From: Desulfobacteraceae bacterium
GTDB taxonomy: Bacteria > Desulfobacterota > DSM-4660 > Desulfatiglandales > Desulfatiglandaceae
NCBI GenBank assembly: GCA_020349865.1
Contig: CP070700.1
Coordinates: forward strand, 1,277,938 to 1,287,127
Direction of reading: 5' to 3'
DNA: 9,190 nucleotides
Of this stretch, positions 1-7,650 are shown piece after piece; the stretch's first letter is position 1; each line of letters starts with the position of its first letter. Made by a program: the position numbers and the translations under genes. The notes beneath the pieces are model-generated. The model was not told where the DNA came from and did no database searches. It was given only the letters and a program-made list of their open reading frames with translations.

Positions 1-48
1 GCTCCCTGCGGTCGCTCGCAATGACTAAAAAGTAATTGCGACACAGTC
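1..48. repeat. REP-like dispersed repeat, truncated by window edge
   Basis: Read on the minus strand, this stretch holds the motif GTCATTGCGAGCGACCGC followed by AGGGAGC. It matches the 'cattgcgagcgac...gcaatc' class of short palindromic repeats scattered between genes in many bacterial genomes, recalled from general knowledge. Perfect 7-base inverted arms (TCGCAAT at 16-22 and ATTGCGA at 35-41) enclose a 12-base loop. The left part lies outside the window, so its full length and copy type cannot be told. No coding potential is seen. Confidence 0.55.
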
Positions 49-86
49 TCACGGGACGTGGTTTGAGTCTGCTGCTCAAAGGATTT

Positions 87-115
87 TGTATAGGGGAAAT
101 GCACTTGAGTGTCAA
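87..115 (-). promoter_or_regulatory. Sigma-70-type promoter firing leftward out of the window
   Basis: On the minus strand there is an exact TTGACA (-35, at 110-115), a 17-base spacer and TATACA (-10, at 87-92; 4 of 6 consensus bases). Transcription would start near 80, at a small hairpin (TTTGAG at 62-67 pairing with CTCAAA at 75-80), and run into the REP-like repeat. The first 11 bases of the -35 region (TTGACACTCAA) are identical to those of the tRNA-Leu promoter near 8377. The target lies left of the window and is unknown. The call rests on sequence only. Confidence 0.45.
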
Positions 116-203
116 GGAAAGAAACAATGCGCGCTAAGGGGATGCGGCTTTCTGAGACTCAGGCAAATGGTGGGATCAGTTTCCTCTTCTTTTTCCTTCT
201 CCG

Positions 204-281
204 TAACAGTTTAGCTGTTTGATAATAGTGCGAAAAGGATGATAGGCACATAATGATTTTTTTCAAGCAGCTAAACTGGTA
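204..281. repeat. Inverted repeat directly after the HypE-like gene
   Basis: A 19-base arm at 204-222 and its inverse at 263-281 match at 17 of 19 positions around an 11-base perfect core (CAGTTTAGCTG at 207-217, CAGCTAAACTG at 268-278). The loop is 40 bases. It begins 3 bases past the stop of the minus-strand gene, so it may stabilise the 3' end or end transcription. However, no U-run follows on the minus strand; the sequence there is purine-rich (a pyrimidine tract on the plus strand near 181-202). A classical terminator is therefore not supported. The rest of 49-284 shows no gene. Confidence 0.5.
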
Positions 282-284
282 CCT

Positions 285-1295
285 TTATCCGAAGATCTTA
301 GAAAGCTCATCCTGATGATAAACAGGTAAAGGCAGGTTTTCCGCCTTTTTTAGCAGCCTCATACCTTCTTCCTGGGGTATCAAAGACCCAATGAGCGTTG
401 CCATGATACCCACTGCAGCTAACTTGTTTATCACATCTTTGGAAACCGATGGCGAGGCCGCTATCAAAAGGGATCCGGAGGCAAAGGCTCCCATTGGGTC
501 TACATCATAAGACTGGCACAAAATACGTGTTTCTTCACTGACCGGTATTTTATCGTAATATACCTCTACTCCAAGATTACTTGCTACTGCCATTTCAAAG
601 ATGCCAGTGAAAATACCACCCTCGGTTGGGTCATGCAATGCATGTACTCCTTTGATAGAGGAGACCATGCTTGCCTCACTTACCACGCTTATGCCAGGAC
701 TATAGAGATAATTTTGTGCCTTTGCCAATATCTTATCGCCAAGCTGTCTTCTTAATTCCTTCGCCTTTTCCAAGGCGATGATTGCGGTTGCCTCTATGGC
801 CGATGATTTGGTCATAAGCAAATCATCACCCTGGCGTGCCGCTGAAGTGGGCTTGAGATTATCCCTTTGAACCTCCCCCAGCATCTGTCCTATCACAACC
901 GGATTGTTAACACTGTGGGTTACCTCAGTGTGCCCGCCACAGTATAAAACACCCAATGTCTTACAACTCTCGGACAGTTGAGAAAAGATACGCCTGAGCT
1001 CGCCACCACTGCTGTCCGCTGGCATGAGGATTGTGGCGAGAAACCACTTAGGCTTTCCACCCATGACAGCGATGTCGTTGGCATTGATATTTACGGCATA
1101 ATGGCCGATCTCGCTGGTTACATGCGTGATTGGGTCTGTCTTTGCCACCAGAAAAGTGGTCCCCATATCAATGATCGCAGCATCCTCACCAATCCCCGCC
1201 CCTATGATTACCCGATCTTTCTTGTGGGTAAAATCAGCAATCAACTTTCCAAGAAAATCCGGGTCAATTTTGCCTATTTTTAATTTCGACCTCAT
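285..1295 (-). CDS. AIR synthase-related protein, HypE-like (PurM superfamily)
   Basis: A 336-residue protein of the PurM/HypE/ThiL/SelD superfamily, whose members bind ATP across two alpha/beta domains. Visible motifs are the Asp-bearing GEDAA (about 36-40), NDIAVMGGKP (about 73-82), GGHTEV (about 120-125) and the second-domain DPTEGG (about 222-227). Length and layout resemble HypE, the hydrogenase maturation protein that makes the thiocyanate precursor of the cyanide ligand. However, the C-terminal Cys on which true HypE carries the carbamoyl group is missing: this protein ends in KIFG. No hyp genes are nearby. It is best called a HypE paralogue of unknown substrate. The ATG follows the Trm112-like gene by 18 bases, suggesting co-transcription, although its ribosome site is weak. 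The family call is firm; the function is not. Confidence 0.85.
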   Translation of the reverse strand: MRSKLKIGKIDPDFLGKLIADFTHKKDRVIIGAGIGEDAAIIDMGTTFLVAKTDPITHVTSEIGHYAVNINANDIAVMGGKPKWFLATILMPADSSGGELRRIFSQLSESCKTLGVLYCGGHTEVTHSVNNPVVIGQMLGEVQRDNLKPTSAARQGDDLLMTKSSAIEATAIIALEKAKELRRQLGDKILAKAQNYLYSPGISVVSEASMVSSIKGVHALHDPTEGGIFTGIFEMAVASNLGVEVYYDKIPVSEETRILCQSYDVDPMGAFASGSLLIAASPSVSKDVINKLAAVGIMATLIGSLIPQEEGMRLLKKAENLPLPVYHQDELSKIFG

Positions 1296-1313
1296 CTTCT
1301 AACAAGCAAAAGG

Positions 1314-1484
1314 CTAATCTAGGGGTTTGGCTTCATCAATCAGCATGATGGGTATATCATCCCTGATCTCATATAGGAGTTTGCAGCTATTGCAGATCAG
1401 ACCGTCTCCGGCATCATTCAAATAAATTTCCCCTTTGCACTTGGGGCATGCAAGGATATCCAACAGTTCTTTGCTTATTCCCAT
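1314..1484 (-). CDS. Trm112-family small zinc-ribbon protein
   Basis: A 56-residue protein starting MGISKELLDILACPKCKGEI. It carries two Cys pairs, CPKC (about 13-16) and CNSC (about 31-34), spaced as a zinc ribbon, then the RDDIPIMLIDEA ending typical of the Trm112/YcaR family. Bacterial members are small proteins of poorly defined role; in eukaryotes and archaea Trm112 activates several methyltransferases. A strong ribosome site (AAAGGAGTGG) sits 2 bases before the ATG. It lies 18 bases upstream of the HypE-like gene and probably shares its transcript. YcaR-like genes sit beside lpxK in E. coli (lpxK-ycaR-kdsB), so finding one in an lpxK cluster fits the family's usual company. It has no long ORF because of its size, but the call is clear. 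Confidence 0.88.
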   Translation of the reverse strand: MGISKELLDILACPKCKGEIYLNDAGDGLICNSCKLLYEIRDDIPIMLIDEAKPLD

Positions 1485-1533
1485 GTCCACTCCTTTTTAC
1501 CTTTTATATTTCTTTTTTTTGTAAGCGTTCACA

Positions 1534-1612
1534 GGTTCGGGGGTTCAAGGTTCAGAGTTGATTTTTTTCTTTTGTTAACTTTCATTAACCCTAAACCTTG
1601 AACCCCTGAACC
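1534..1612. repeat. Long imperfect inverted repeat of GGTTC-rich arms
   Basis: The arms at 1534-1555 and 1591-1612 are 22 bases each and complementary at 20 positions, around a 35-base AT-rich loop. The loop itself holds a small GTTAA/TTAAC inversion (from about 1574 to 1589). The arms are built from recurring GGTTC and GTTCAAGG units, giving a low-complexity look. The element fills the 155-base gap between gmhB and the Trm112-like gene. It resembles dispersed intergenic repeats seen in deltaproteobacterial genomes (recollection, not searched). It could form a hairpin between the two cistrons, but no terminator U-run follows on the minus strand. Confidence 0.65.
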
Positions 1613-1639
1613 ATTAAACCCATTATCGGTTATCTTTTT

Positions 1640-2209
1640 TCATTTTTCGATGATCCAGCAAACCGCATGAAGTAGGTCCTCTGCGATATGAAGAGGCTTA
1701 AAAGGGCTCTGTGGAAGCACGTATTCGATATCCCCAAGCCCATATCCGGTAGTAACCAAAATTCCTTTCAGGTTAGATCGGTGAGCCAGTTCCATATCCA
1801 TACAACGATCGCCTATGACGTAGGAGTTTTCCATGTCTACGTCGATGCTCTCGCAGGCCTTTTGGATCAGGCCTGTCCCAGGCTTTCTACAATCGCACAC
1901 TATACTGTATTCAGGCACAATGCCCTTTGGGTAATGGGGACAGAAGAAAATCCCATCAATGTGGGCGTCTTCTTTTGCAAGCAAGTCTCTCATGTGGTTA
2001 TGTATTCGGTCAACCAGCTCTATGGGAAAATAGCCGCGTGCGACTCCGGATTGATTGGATACGATGATGGTCTGATATTGATGCCTGTTTAGCAGCCGTA
2101 TACCTTCTGCGGTGCCAGGCAGAAGGATAAATCGGCTGATATGGTTAATATAACCCATCTGCTCGTTTATGGTGCCGTCACGATCGATGAATACAGCAGG
2201 CCTCTTCAC
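1640..2209 (-). CDS. gmhB: D-glycero-beta-D-manno-heptose-1,7-bisphosphate 7-phosphatase
   Basis: A HAD-superfamily phosphatase that removes the 7-phosphate from heptose bisphosphate on the way to ADP-heptose, the core-LPS heptose donor; it acts in the cytoplasm. From the chosen start, DRDGT (about 9-13) holds the nucleophile and acid/base Asp pair, SNQSG (about 51-55) is motif II, and CPH (about 90-92) with CDC (about 105-107) gives the GmhB zinc site. RKP (about 108-110) and GDRCMD (about 133-138) complete motifs III and IV. I chose a GTG start at 2209: GAGG lies 8 bases upstream, and the 189-residue product matches the usual ~190. Longer options are an ATG at 2239 (overlapping the lpxK end by 8 bases) and a TTG at 2260. 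The gene is 22 bases downstream of lpxK, so likely co-transcribed. Related histidinol phosphatases lack the full zinc motif. Confidence 0.88.
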   Translation of the reverse strand: MKRPAVFIDRDGTINEQMGYINHISRFILLPGTAEGIRLLNRHQYQTIIVSNQSGVARGYFPIELVDRIHNHMRDLLAKEDAHIDGIFFCPHYPKGIVPEYSIVCDCRKPGTGLIQKACESIDVDMENSYVIGDRCMDMELAHRSNLKGILVTTGYGLGDIEYVLPQSPFKPLHIAEDLLHAVCWIIEK

Positions 2210-2231
2210 TAACTGTACCTCATAAGATCCT

Positions 2232-3365
2232 TCACCCATCCCCAATGTGCCCGGATGCAATTTTTGACTTCTCTGAATTTGTATAACTCATCGAAATCAT
2301 TCTAAAGAAACTATCCTGGTCCGATACCAATGCAAATTTAATGGATAGATACGCCATTTCCGGACACATCGGGGCAAAAGTTGCCATCCGCACCCAGTCC
2401 TTTTCTGATGTGACGAGGTACTGCGCACCAAGCGCTTCCTTCATTTGAATCAACTCCCGGATCTCATTAAGTTTGAATCTGTAATGATCCCTGAAACCTC
2501 TAAAATAGGCAAGGTCAGCCCCTAATTTAATTATGGTTTTCCTGAACACCTCTGGTCGTGCAATTCCAGCAAAGGCTAACACCCGCTTTCCTTTTAGAAA
2601 ATCAGGTTCATGGGATTCATTTGACTGGGGGAATACAACTTTTTCCGGTTCGTGATCTGCCCAAAAAATCGGGATTGCAGGAAACTCCTCATTAAGAAAA
2701 TCCGTGGTCTTTTGTACTGTGTTTTGATTACTAAAACGCGTAAGGATTGCAACGTCTGCCCTAGCCAGTTGGTGAATCGGTTCCCTCAGAGGCCCCCATG
2801 GGAGGAGATGACCGTTTCCAAAGGGCCTTGCGGCATCGATTAAAACTAAGTCCAGGTCTCTTTTTAGCTCCAGATGCTGAAAACCGTCATCAAGAATAAA
2901 GAAATTCGCTCCAAACTTTCGATGGGCAAACATTCCGGCTGTGAAACGTCTTCTGGATATGATTACCGGGACACCCGTAAGCTTTCTTGCAAGAAGATAA
3001 GGCTCATCGCCACCGTCTCGGCAATCATCCTTAATGACTTCACCATCAGATACCTCAAGAACTTTTGCCTTGGATAGACGCCCGTAGCCCCTGGAGAGCA
3101 CGGCCACGCGGTAGCCTTGTTTAATCGCCCACCTCGCAAGCATAACCACTGCTGGCGTTTTGCCGGTTCCCCCAGCCGTCAAGTTGCCAATACTTACAAC
3201 GAAACCTGGAAGGGATTTTTTTTTGAAACGCCTCTGCTTGTGAGCTAGAAGGCGAATCCTTACTGCGGTGCCGTATAAAATGGAAAAAACTGCTAAAAGT
3301 GGAGCCCAAAATCCAGGGGATTCCCCATAATGAATCCGGCTCCAGTCTGGCCCAAGAACCCCCAT
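2232..3365 (-). CDS. lpxK: Tetraacyldisaccharide 4'-kinase (lipid A 4'-kinase)
   Basis: LpxK phosphorylates the 4' position of the tetraacyldisaccharide-1-phosphate to give lipid IVA, at the cytoplasmic face of the inner membrane. The 377-residue product has a hydrophobic N-terminal segment (about 19-35), basic residues, then the glycine-rich Walker A loop GNLTAGGTGKTP (about 60-71). LSRGYGR, GDEPYLLA and LDDGFQH, all hallmarks of the family, follow in order. It is longer than the E. coli enzyme (328 residues), mostly outside the motifs. The ATG is preceded by GGAG about 10 bases upstream. It starts 92 bases after the kinase gene and ends just before gmhB, so it is probably read from the same leftward transcript. 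Confidence 0.93.
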   Translation of the reverse strand: MGVLGPDWSRIHYGESPGFWAPLLAVFSILYGTAVRIRLLAHKQRRFKKKSLPGFVVSIGNLTAGGTGKTPAVVMLARWAIKQGYRVAVLSRGYGRLSKAKVLEVSDGEVIKDDCRDGGDEPYLLARKLTGVPVIISRRRFTAGMFAHRKFGANFFILDDGFQHLELKRDLDLVLIDAARPFGNGHLLPWGPLREPIHQLARADVAILTRFSNQNTVQKTTDFLNEEFPAIPIFWADHEPEKVVFPQSNESHEPDFLKGKRVLAFAGIARPEVFRKTIIKLGADLAYFRGFRDHYRFKLNEIRELIQMKEALGAQYLVTSEKDWVRMATFAPMCPEMAYLSIKFALVSDQDSFFRMISMSYTNSEKSKIASGHIGDG

Positions 3366-3457
3366 TAATTTAATCTCCGATCTGGCTTAAGGATACCCCG
3401 AAATGTGAGGGACTTAAAACCTGCCCATTACCCTGACTCACTTACAATACTGCTTAC

Positions 3458-5689
3458 TTAAATTCTTACGGGAAGCTCTATGACGAACTTGACTCCTTTA
3501 GGTTTGTTATCCTGAACCCGAATAAATCCGTTATGATCAGTGACTATGGTGTTTACAATAGAAAGCCCCAAACCTGTCCCCTGCTTTTTTGTAGAAAAAT
3601 AGGGCTCAAACAATCTGTCCTTGTTCTCCGGAGATATACCCTTCCCATTGTCCGCGACTTGGATCCTCACCATCTGAAGCACACTGTCATAATCGAGATC
3701 AATGACGATCTCTCCTGCACCATCCATAGCCTCAATCGAGTTGTCTAACAAATTGATCATCACTCTCTTCATTTGTTCTCTGTCTAAATTAAAAACAGGT
3801 ATTCCCTTTGAATCCTTAAAAATGAATTTCACATCTTTGTGCGCCTCCTTATAAAGGGTCAGCGACTCATCTATGATCTCACAGATATCAGCTGGAACAG
3901 GATTAGATGCCGGCATACGGGCAAAATTCGAAAACTCATTCACAAGGCGCTTTATTTCCTCAACTTGCTTGATTATCATCTCGGTACACTCTTGGAAGAC
4001 CTTTTCATCGGTACTTTCAAGTTTTTCCCCATATCTCTTTTTGAGCCGCTGGGCAGAGAGCTGGATCGGTGTAAGGGGATTTTTGACTTCGTGGGCTATC
4101 CTTCTTGCCACTTCCCGCCATGCGGCAATCCTCTGGGCCTTTTCGATTTCACTTAAATCCTCAAAAACGCCAACGAGACCAAGATAATTCCCTCGATCAT
4201 CGCGGAGTACATTCAGAGAAACGAGCAACGTAAGTGTCCTGTTCTCCACAGATAATCTGATTTGTTTCTCTAAAAAGCCCTTCTGAAAAAGACCCTCATC
4301 TCCCAGGAACTCATCGATGATCCTGATATAGTCCTCTGAAAGAATCTCCGTGTATTTCTTTCCGAAAATTCTTTGCGGTGTTATATTCAGCATCCGCTCT
4401 GCTGACTTATTGATGGTGAGAATTCTTCCCTTTGCATCCGCAGAAACCACGCCAGCCGCAACATTGGCCAGAACAATCTCCATGTAAAGGCGTCGTTGTT
4501 CCAGCTCAAAATTACTTCTTATGAGTTCTCTGTTGGCCTCTTCGAGCTTGTTCTTACTGGTTTTCAGGTCCGTTGTCATTCTGTTGAAGGAATTGACCAA
4601 AATCCCTATTTCATCCTTTGCCTCTCGATCAATGAAAAAATCATAGTCGCCCGAAGCGATCCGATTTGTTCCATCAGCCAGTTCCTTGATTGGGGTGGTG
4701 ATCTCCCGGGAAAGATAAAATCCAAACCATACGGAAGAAAAAACAATGAGAAGCGTAACAATGGAAAGCGTAATCATATGACTGATTTTTATCGGTCTCT
4801 TCAGCATCTTGAGTTGCCGGTACTCCTGGAGTCCTATTGAAATAGCCGCCAGTCTATTGACAAAGCTGCCCGGAATAAATTTTGTTAGAACTATCAGACC
4901 GACTACAGCCTTTGATTCCGTCCTTGAAAAGACAGGTACAATTCCACTGATCAGATCTCCATGAGGAGAGGATTGGATATAAGGGGTATCCGTTCCTTTC
5001 TCTAGACTCTTGCCCAGAGTCTCTTTATTGGGCCCTTTAAAACTACTCAGATCAATCCGATGGTTTTGCGAGATGGTTCTCTTATTCAGCTTGCCCGAGA
5101 AAACGGCAATGGACGCCAGATGGTATTCTTTCTGTTTCTCATTAATGAATTTTTCAAGATCTTCTTTCTTTGAAAGCAACATAAACCCTTCGTAAGTGAT
5201 CACCCGGCTCAAGTTATTGCCAAGAGAAAGGATTTCATCGGTGACCCCTTTGTAATAGTCCTGCCCAACTTCCACCGAGTTCTTCAAAGACCGTTCGATC
5301 GGGAGGTTGAACCAATATTCGATGGATAAAGAAATGAATTGCACAGACACGAAGAAGAGAATGATCGTTGGCAACAGAGAAAGGGTCACAAAGGCAAGGA
5401 CAAGTTTAGCCCTGAGTTTCGCCCCCATTATATTCTTTCTTCTTTCAAACAGCAGCTTGACAACGTTTCGAACCGTAAGAAAGAGAAGTAGAAGGAGCAA
5501 TATTACATTGATATTGATCAGGACGAAAACAAGAATGCTGCTGGAGAACGGAAGATCCAGTCCCAGATCAAAGACGCGTATCCCCAGGTAAGTCAAGAAA
5601 GAAATAACGATAACCAGGGCAATAATCAAATATCTTTCCCTGCGCCGCCTTCTTAAATCTTGTCCTTGGGAGTCAAAATAGTTTTTCAT
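3458..5689 (-). CDS. NtrY-like membrane sensor histidine kinase
   Basis: A 743-residue kinase from the ATG at 5689; an upstream TTG at 5725 would add 12 residues, and neither start has a clear ribosome site. After a basic RRRRRER stretch come three membrane segments (about 19-38, 51-74 and 95-119). A periplasmic-type region and a fourth membrane segment (about 307-328) follow. Next are a HAMP linker (ITTPIKELADGTNRIASGDY), a PAS-like domain (about 400-510), and the phospho-acceptor HEVKNPLTPIQLSAQRL (His near 532). The ATPase domain has N box NLLDNSIEAMD, G1 DNGKGI and G2 GTGLGLSIV. This is the NtrY architecture, whose partner is normally an NtrX/NtrC sigma-54 activator. None is adjacent: lpxK follows directly. 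The preceding gene is DUF4390, a usual neighbour of ntrY. The signal sensed is unknown. Confidence 0.88.
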   Translation of the reverse strand: MKNYFDSQGQDLRRRRRERYLIIALVIVISFLTYLGIRVFDLGLDLPFSSSILVFVLININVILLLLLLFLTVRNVVKLLFERRKNIMGAKLRAKLVLAFVTLSLLPTIILFFVSVQFISLSIEYWFNLPIERSLKNSVEVGQDYYKGVTDEILSLGNNLSRVITYEGFMLLSKKEDLEKFINEKQKEYHLASIAVFSGKLNKRTISQNHRIDLSSFKGPNKETLGKSLEKGTDTPYIQSSPHGDLISGIVPVFSRTESKAVVGLIVLTKFIPGSFVNRLAAISIGLQEYRQLKMLKRPIKISHMITLSIVTLLIVFSSVWFGFYLSREITTPIKELADGTNRIASGDYDFFIDREAKDEIGILVNSFNRMTTDLKTSKNKLEEANRELIRSNFELEQRRLYMEIVLANVAAGVVSADAKGRILTINKSAERMLNITPQRIFGKKYTEILSEDYIRIIDEFLGDEGLFQKGFLEKQIRLSVENRTLTLLVSLNVLRDDRGNYLGLVGVFEDLSEIEKAQRIAAWREVARRIAHEVKNPLTPIQLSAQRLKKRYGEKLESTDEKVFQECTEMIIKQVEEIKRLVNEFSNFARMPASNPVPADICEIIDESLTLYKEAHKDVKFIFKDSKGIPVFNLDREQMKRVMINLLDNSIEAMDGAGEIVIDLDYDSVLQMVRIQVADNGKGISPENKDRLFEPYFSTKKQGTGLGLSIVNTIVTDHNGFIRVQDNKPKGVKFVIELPVRI

Positions 5690-5763
5690 GACAGAAAAAT
5701 CGCTGATTACCGAAATTATCCCCAATAGGGAATCAACCCGCTATAGTGTGGATTTTGAACTCG

Positions 5764-6348
5764 TCAATAGGTGAAATTCACCGTGTACCAATCGGTTTCA
5801 AAATCCCACAGGGATAAAAAGAAAAGGATATAATCCAGATACAAGGGCAGCTTTATTTTCTCCAACTCTGCCATTATACGGACCTTGTAGTGGTTCCCAT
5901 TGCGAAGGCTTTTGAGTTCAGCTACCTGGAGACCCACAATTTTCGACATAAAATTTTTTGCCTCATGGAAGTCTTCAACGTGAATAGCTTTATTATCTCT
6001 CTCTGAAAGTCTGACCTTGTAAACCTTTTTAAGATTATCATACACGATATCATGCCTTACGCGCAGATCAGCTAGCTTGTTATCCCACTGGAAGTCCCTC
6101 ACTTCATAAAGCGTTACAAAAAACGTAAACGTCGTATTGATTCCATTTTCAATGGCCTTCTTCATCTCGTCCGTAAAGCAGTCTGAAACCTTAAAATAGA
6201 TTAGGAGATGTTCACCGGAAATGGTCGCAACAATATCAGTTAGCCGCGCTTCCTCTGCCCGGGCCAGTGTTGCCATGAGAGAAACCATCAGGAAAATCAT
6301 TACCACTGCTGGTTTTAACCTGTTGCTTATGAAAGAGGCGTAACTCAT
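5764..6348 (-). CDS. DUF4390 exported protein upstream of the kinase
   Basis: A 194-residue protein with a clear Sec signal peptide: short basic start (SNRLKPA), hydrophobic core (VVMIFLMVSLMATLA), and a likely cleavage after ARA before EEARL. The mature part matches the DUF4390 family by pattern (ISGEHLLIYFKVSDCFTDEM at its start, LPLYLDYILFFLSLWDFETDWYTVNFTY at its end). I placed the start at 6348 because AGGAAAG lies about 8 bases upstream and the signal peptide then begins at residue 1. The open frame extends to 6468, which would put 40 unneeded residues before the signal. In many proteobacteria this family lies directly before ntrY, as here (40-75 bases apart). A role in the signal input of that kinase is plausible inference; no function is established. 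Confidence 0.82.
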   Translation of the reverse strand: MSYASFISNRLKPAVVMIFLMVSLMATLARAEEARLTDIVATISGEHLLIYFKVSDCFTDEMKKAIENGINTTFTFFVTLYEVRDFQWDNKLADLRVRHDIVYDNLKKVYKVRLSERDNKAIHVEDFHEAKNFMSKIVGLQVAELKSLRNGNHYKVRIMAELEKIKLPLYLDYILFFLSLWDFETDWYTVNFTY

Positions 6349-6491
6349 CTCAGCTTTCCTGTGAAAGGGCCATAATCGATCCCATGGTGGAATGGGTATG
6401 TTCATATTCATGCCTGGCCCTTTTAAGGAGATCACCCTGTGACTACTTATAATAACACGGGCAAACAAAATACCAGTAATTCTAAGTGGAA

Positions 6492-6520
6492 ATAATACGT
6501 AAGCGTCCCTTGAAATGCAA
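6492..6520 (-). promoter_or_regulatory. Possible promoter for the DUF4390-kinase operon
   Basis: On the minus strand TTGCAT (6515-6520) and TATTAT (6492-6497; 5 of 6 bases) are separated by 17 bases. The -35 matches only 3 of 6, so this is a weak candidate. A promoter is expected somewhere in 6349-6600, because a terminator separates lpxC from this operon. Confidence 0.3.
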
Positions 6521-6551
6521 GCCTTAACCAGCCTGACTGTTTCTCATGATT

Positions 6552-6566
6552 AATTGCTGCGCAATT
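6552..6566. promoter_or_regulatory. Short perfect dyad, possible operator
   Basis: AATTGC and GCAATT flank a 3-base centre. The dyad lies about 30 bases upstream of the candidate -35 for the DUF4390-kinase operon and downstream of the lpxC terminator. Its position would suit an activator site, but 6-base arms could arise by chance. Confidence 0.25.
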
Positions 6567-6600
6567 CAGTGGTCTCATTTTATTGATAAAAGGTGGGAGA

Positions 6601-6644
6601 ATAGAAAAGGGTCACCTTCTGAGTTTGGTTTCAGAAAGTGACCC
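6601..6644 (-). terminator. Rho-independent terminator of lpxC
   Basis: Arms at 6631-6644 and 6609-6622 form a 14-bp stem with an 8-base loop. On the minus strand it is followed by UUUUCUAUUCU. The single non-identical position pairs as U-G in minus-strand RNA but is a C-A mismatch in plus-strand RNA, which supports minus-strand use. It begins 27 bases after the lpxC stop. Confidence 0.8.
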
Positions 6645-6671
6645 TGTTGACAGTATTTCAAATGTGTATAA

Positions 6672-7628
6672 TTAGGCGGGCACTGGTTTCAGTGTACCAA
6701 AAGCAGGTAGTCTTACACTGGTTTTAGTGCATTCTTCCGGGGTTTTAAAAGCCAACGCCTTCCAGTGCTTCTTTGACTTCATAAGCTTCTTTAGCATGTG
6801 CTGGTTAAGAAAATGACCTGATTTCTTAACAATAAAATGCCCGATAATAGGAGACCCCACAATAGAGATATCCCCAATAAAATCAAGGATTTTATGCCTT
6901 ACGAATTCATCCTCGAATCTTAAGCCATCTTCATTAATAATCCTGAAGTCATCAATGACGACCGCATTATCGAGCGAGCCTCCCTTGGCAAGCCCATTTT
7001 CTTTAAGCGTCTGAACGTCCTTAAGGAAACCGAATGTCCGGGCCATGCTGATTTCCCTGATGAAATCTCTTCCCGAAAAGGTTAGCTCGTATTCCTGATT
7101 CCTCAGAAGGGGATGTTGAAAATCAATCATATAGGTAATCTTCAGTTCTTTGGACGGGTATATGCAAACTGATCGGTTACCATCGGTAACCTTAAAGGGC
7201 CGTTTAATAACGATGAACCGTTTTGGCCTCATCTGCTCGCGGATGCCTGCGCTTTTAAGAAGGAAAACAAAAGGCGCCGCACTGCCATCCATTATGGGTA
7301 CTTCCGGGCCATCAAGCTCAACCACCGCGTTGCCTATGCCAAGCCCGAAGAAGGCTGCCATCAAATGCTCAATGGTTGAAATCTTGCAGCCATTAGTGCC
7401 AATGGTTGTGGCAAGAGTGGTATCAAATACATTATTGAAACGCACTTCAACTTCCGGGCAACTCTTAAGATCTGTTCTCACAAATTTTATTCCGCTATCG
7501 GATGGCGCTGGCTTCAGATTAATCCTGACTTTTTTGCCAGTATGAAGGCCGATGCCTGTGCACCCAACCTCATTCATCAACGTTCGCTGTTTGTAATCCA
7601 CAATCAACTCCTGACTTATTTCGAACAT
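6672..7628 (-). CDS. lpxC: UDP-3-O-acyl-N-acetylglucosamine deacetylase
   Basis: LpxC is the zinc amidase that performs the first committed step of lipid A synthesis, in the cytoplasm. Motifs from the chosen start: CTGIGLHTGKKV near the N terminus; STIEHLMAAFFGLGI, with the catalytic Glu and zinc His near residues 87-88; and HKILDFIGD, with zinc ligands His ~245 and Asp ~249. SGHFLN, with the catalytic His near 272, follows. Its 318 residues match the family (about 305). The open frame reaches a TTG at 7697, but that lies upstream of a sigma-54 promoter at 7651-7667, so the ATG at 7628 is preferred. It has no clear ribosome site and would have a leader of only about a dozen bases. A terminator follows the gene, so it appears to be transcribed alone. 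Confidence 0.93.
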   Translation of the reverse strand: MFEISQELIVDYKQRTLMNEVGCTGIGLHTGKKVRINLKPAPSDSGIKFVRTDLKSCPEVEVRFNNVFDTTLATTIGTNGCKISTIEHLMAAFFGLGIGNAVVELDGPEVPIMDGSAAPFVFLLKSAGIREQMRPKRFIVIKRPFKVTDGNRSVCIYPSKELKITYMIDFQHPLLRNQEYELTFSGRDFIREISMARTFGFLKDVQTLKENGLAKGGSLDNAVVIDDFRIINEDGLRFEDEFVRHKILDFIGDISIVGSPIIGHFIVKKSGHFLNQHMLKKLMKSKKHWKALAFKTPEECTKTSVRLPAFGTLKPVPA

Positions 7629-7650
7629 TATTTTTACAGATAAATCGTAA

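Noticed and set aside
1..48. CRISPR array at the left edge or around 1534-1612
   Set aside because: The repeats are inverted and not regularly spaced direct repeats, with no spacers and no cas genes.
6514..6532. Sigma-54-like motif CTGGTTAAGGCTTGCA upstream of the DUF4390 gene
   Set aside because: The GG and GC doublets are one base too close and the CACG part is missing, and sigma-54 promoters rarely tolerate altered spacing.
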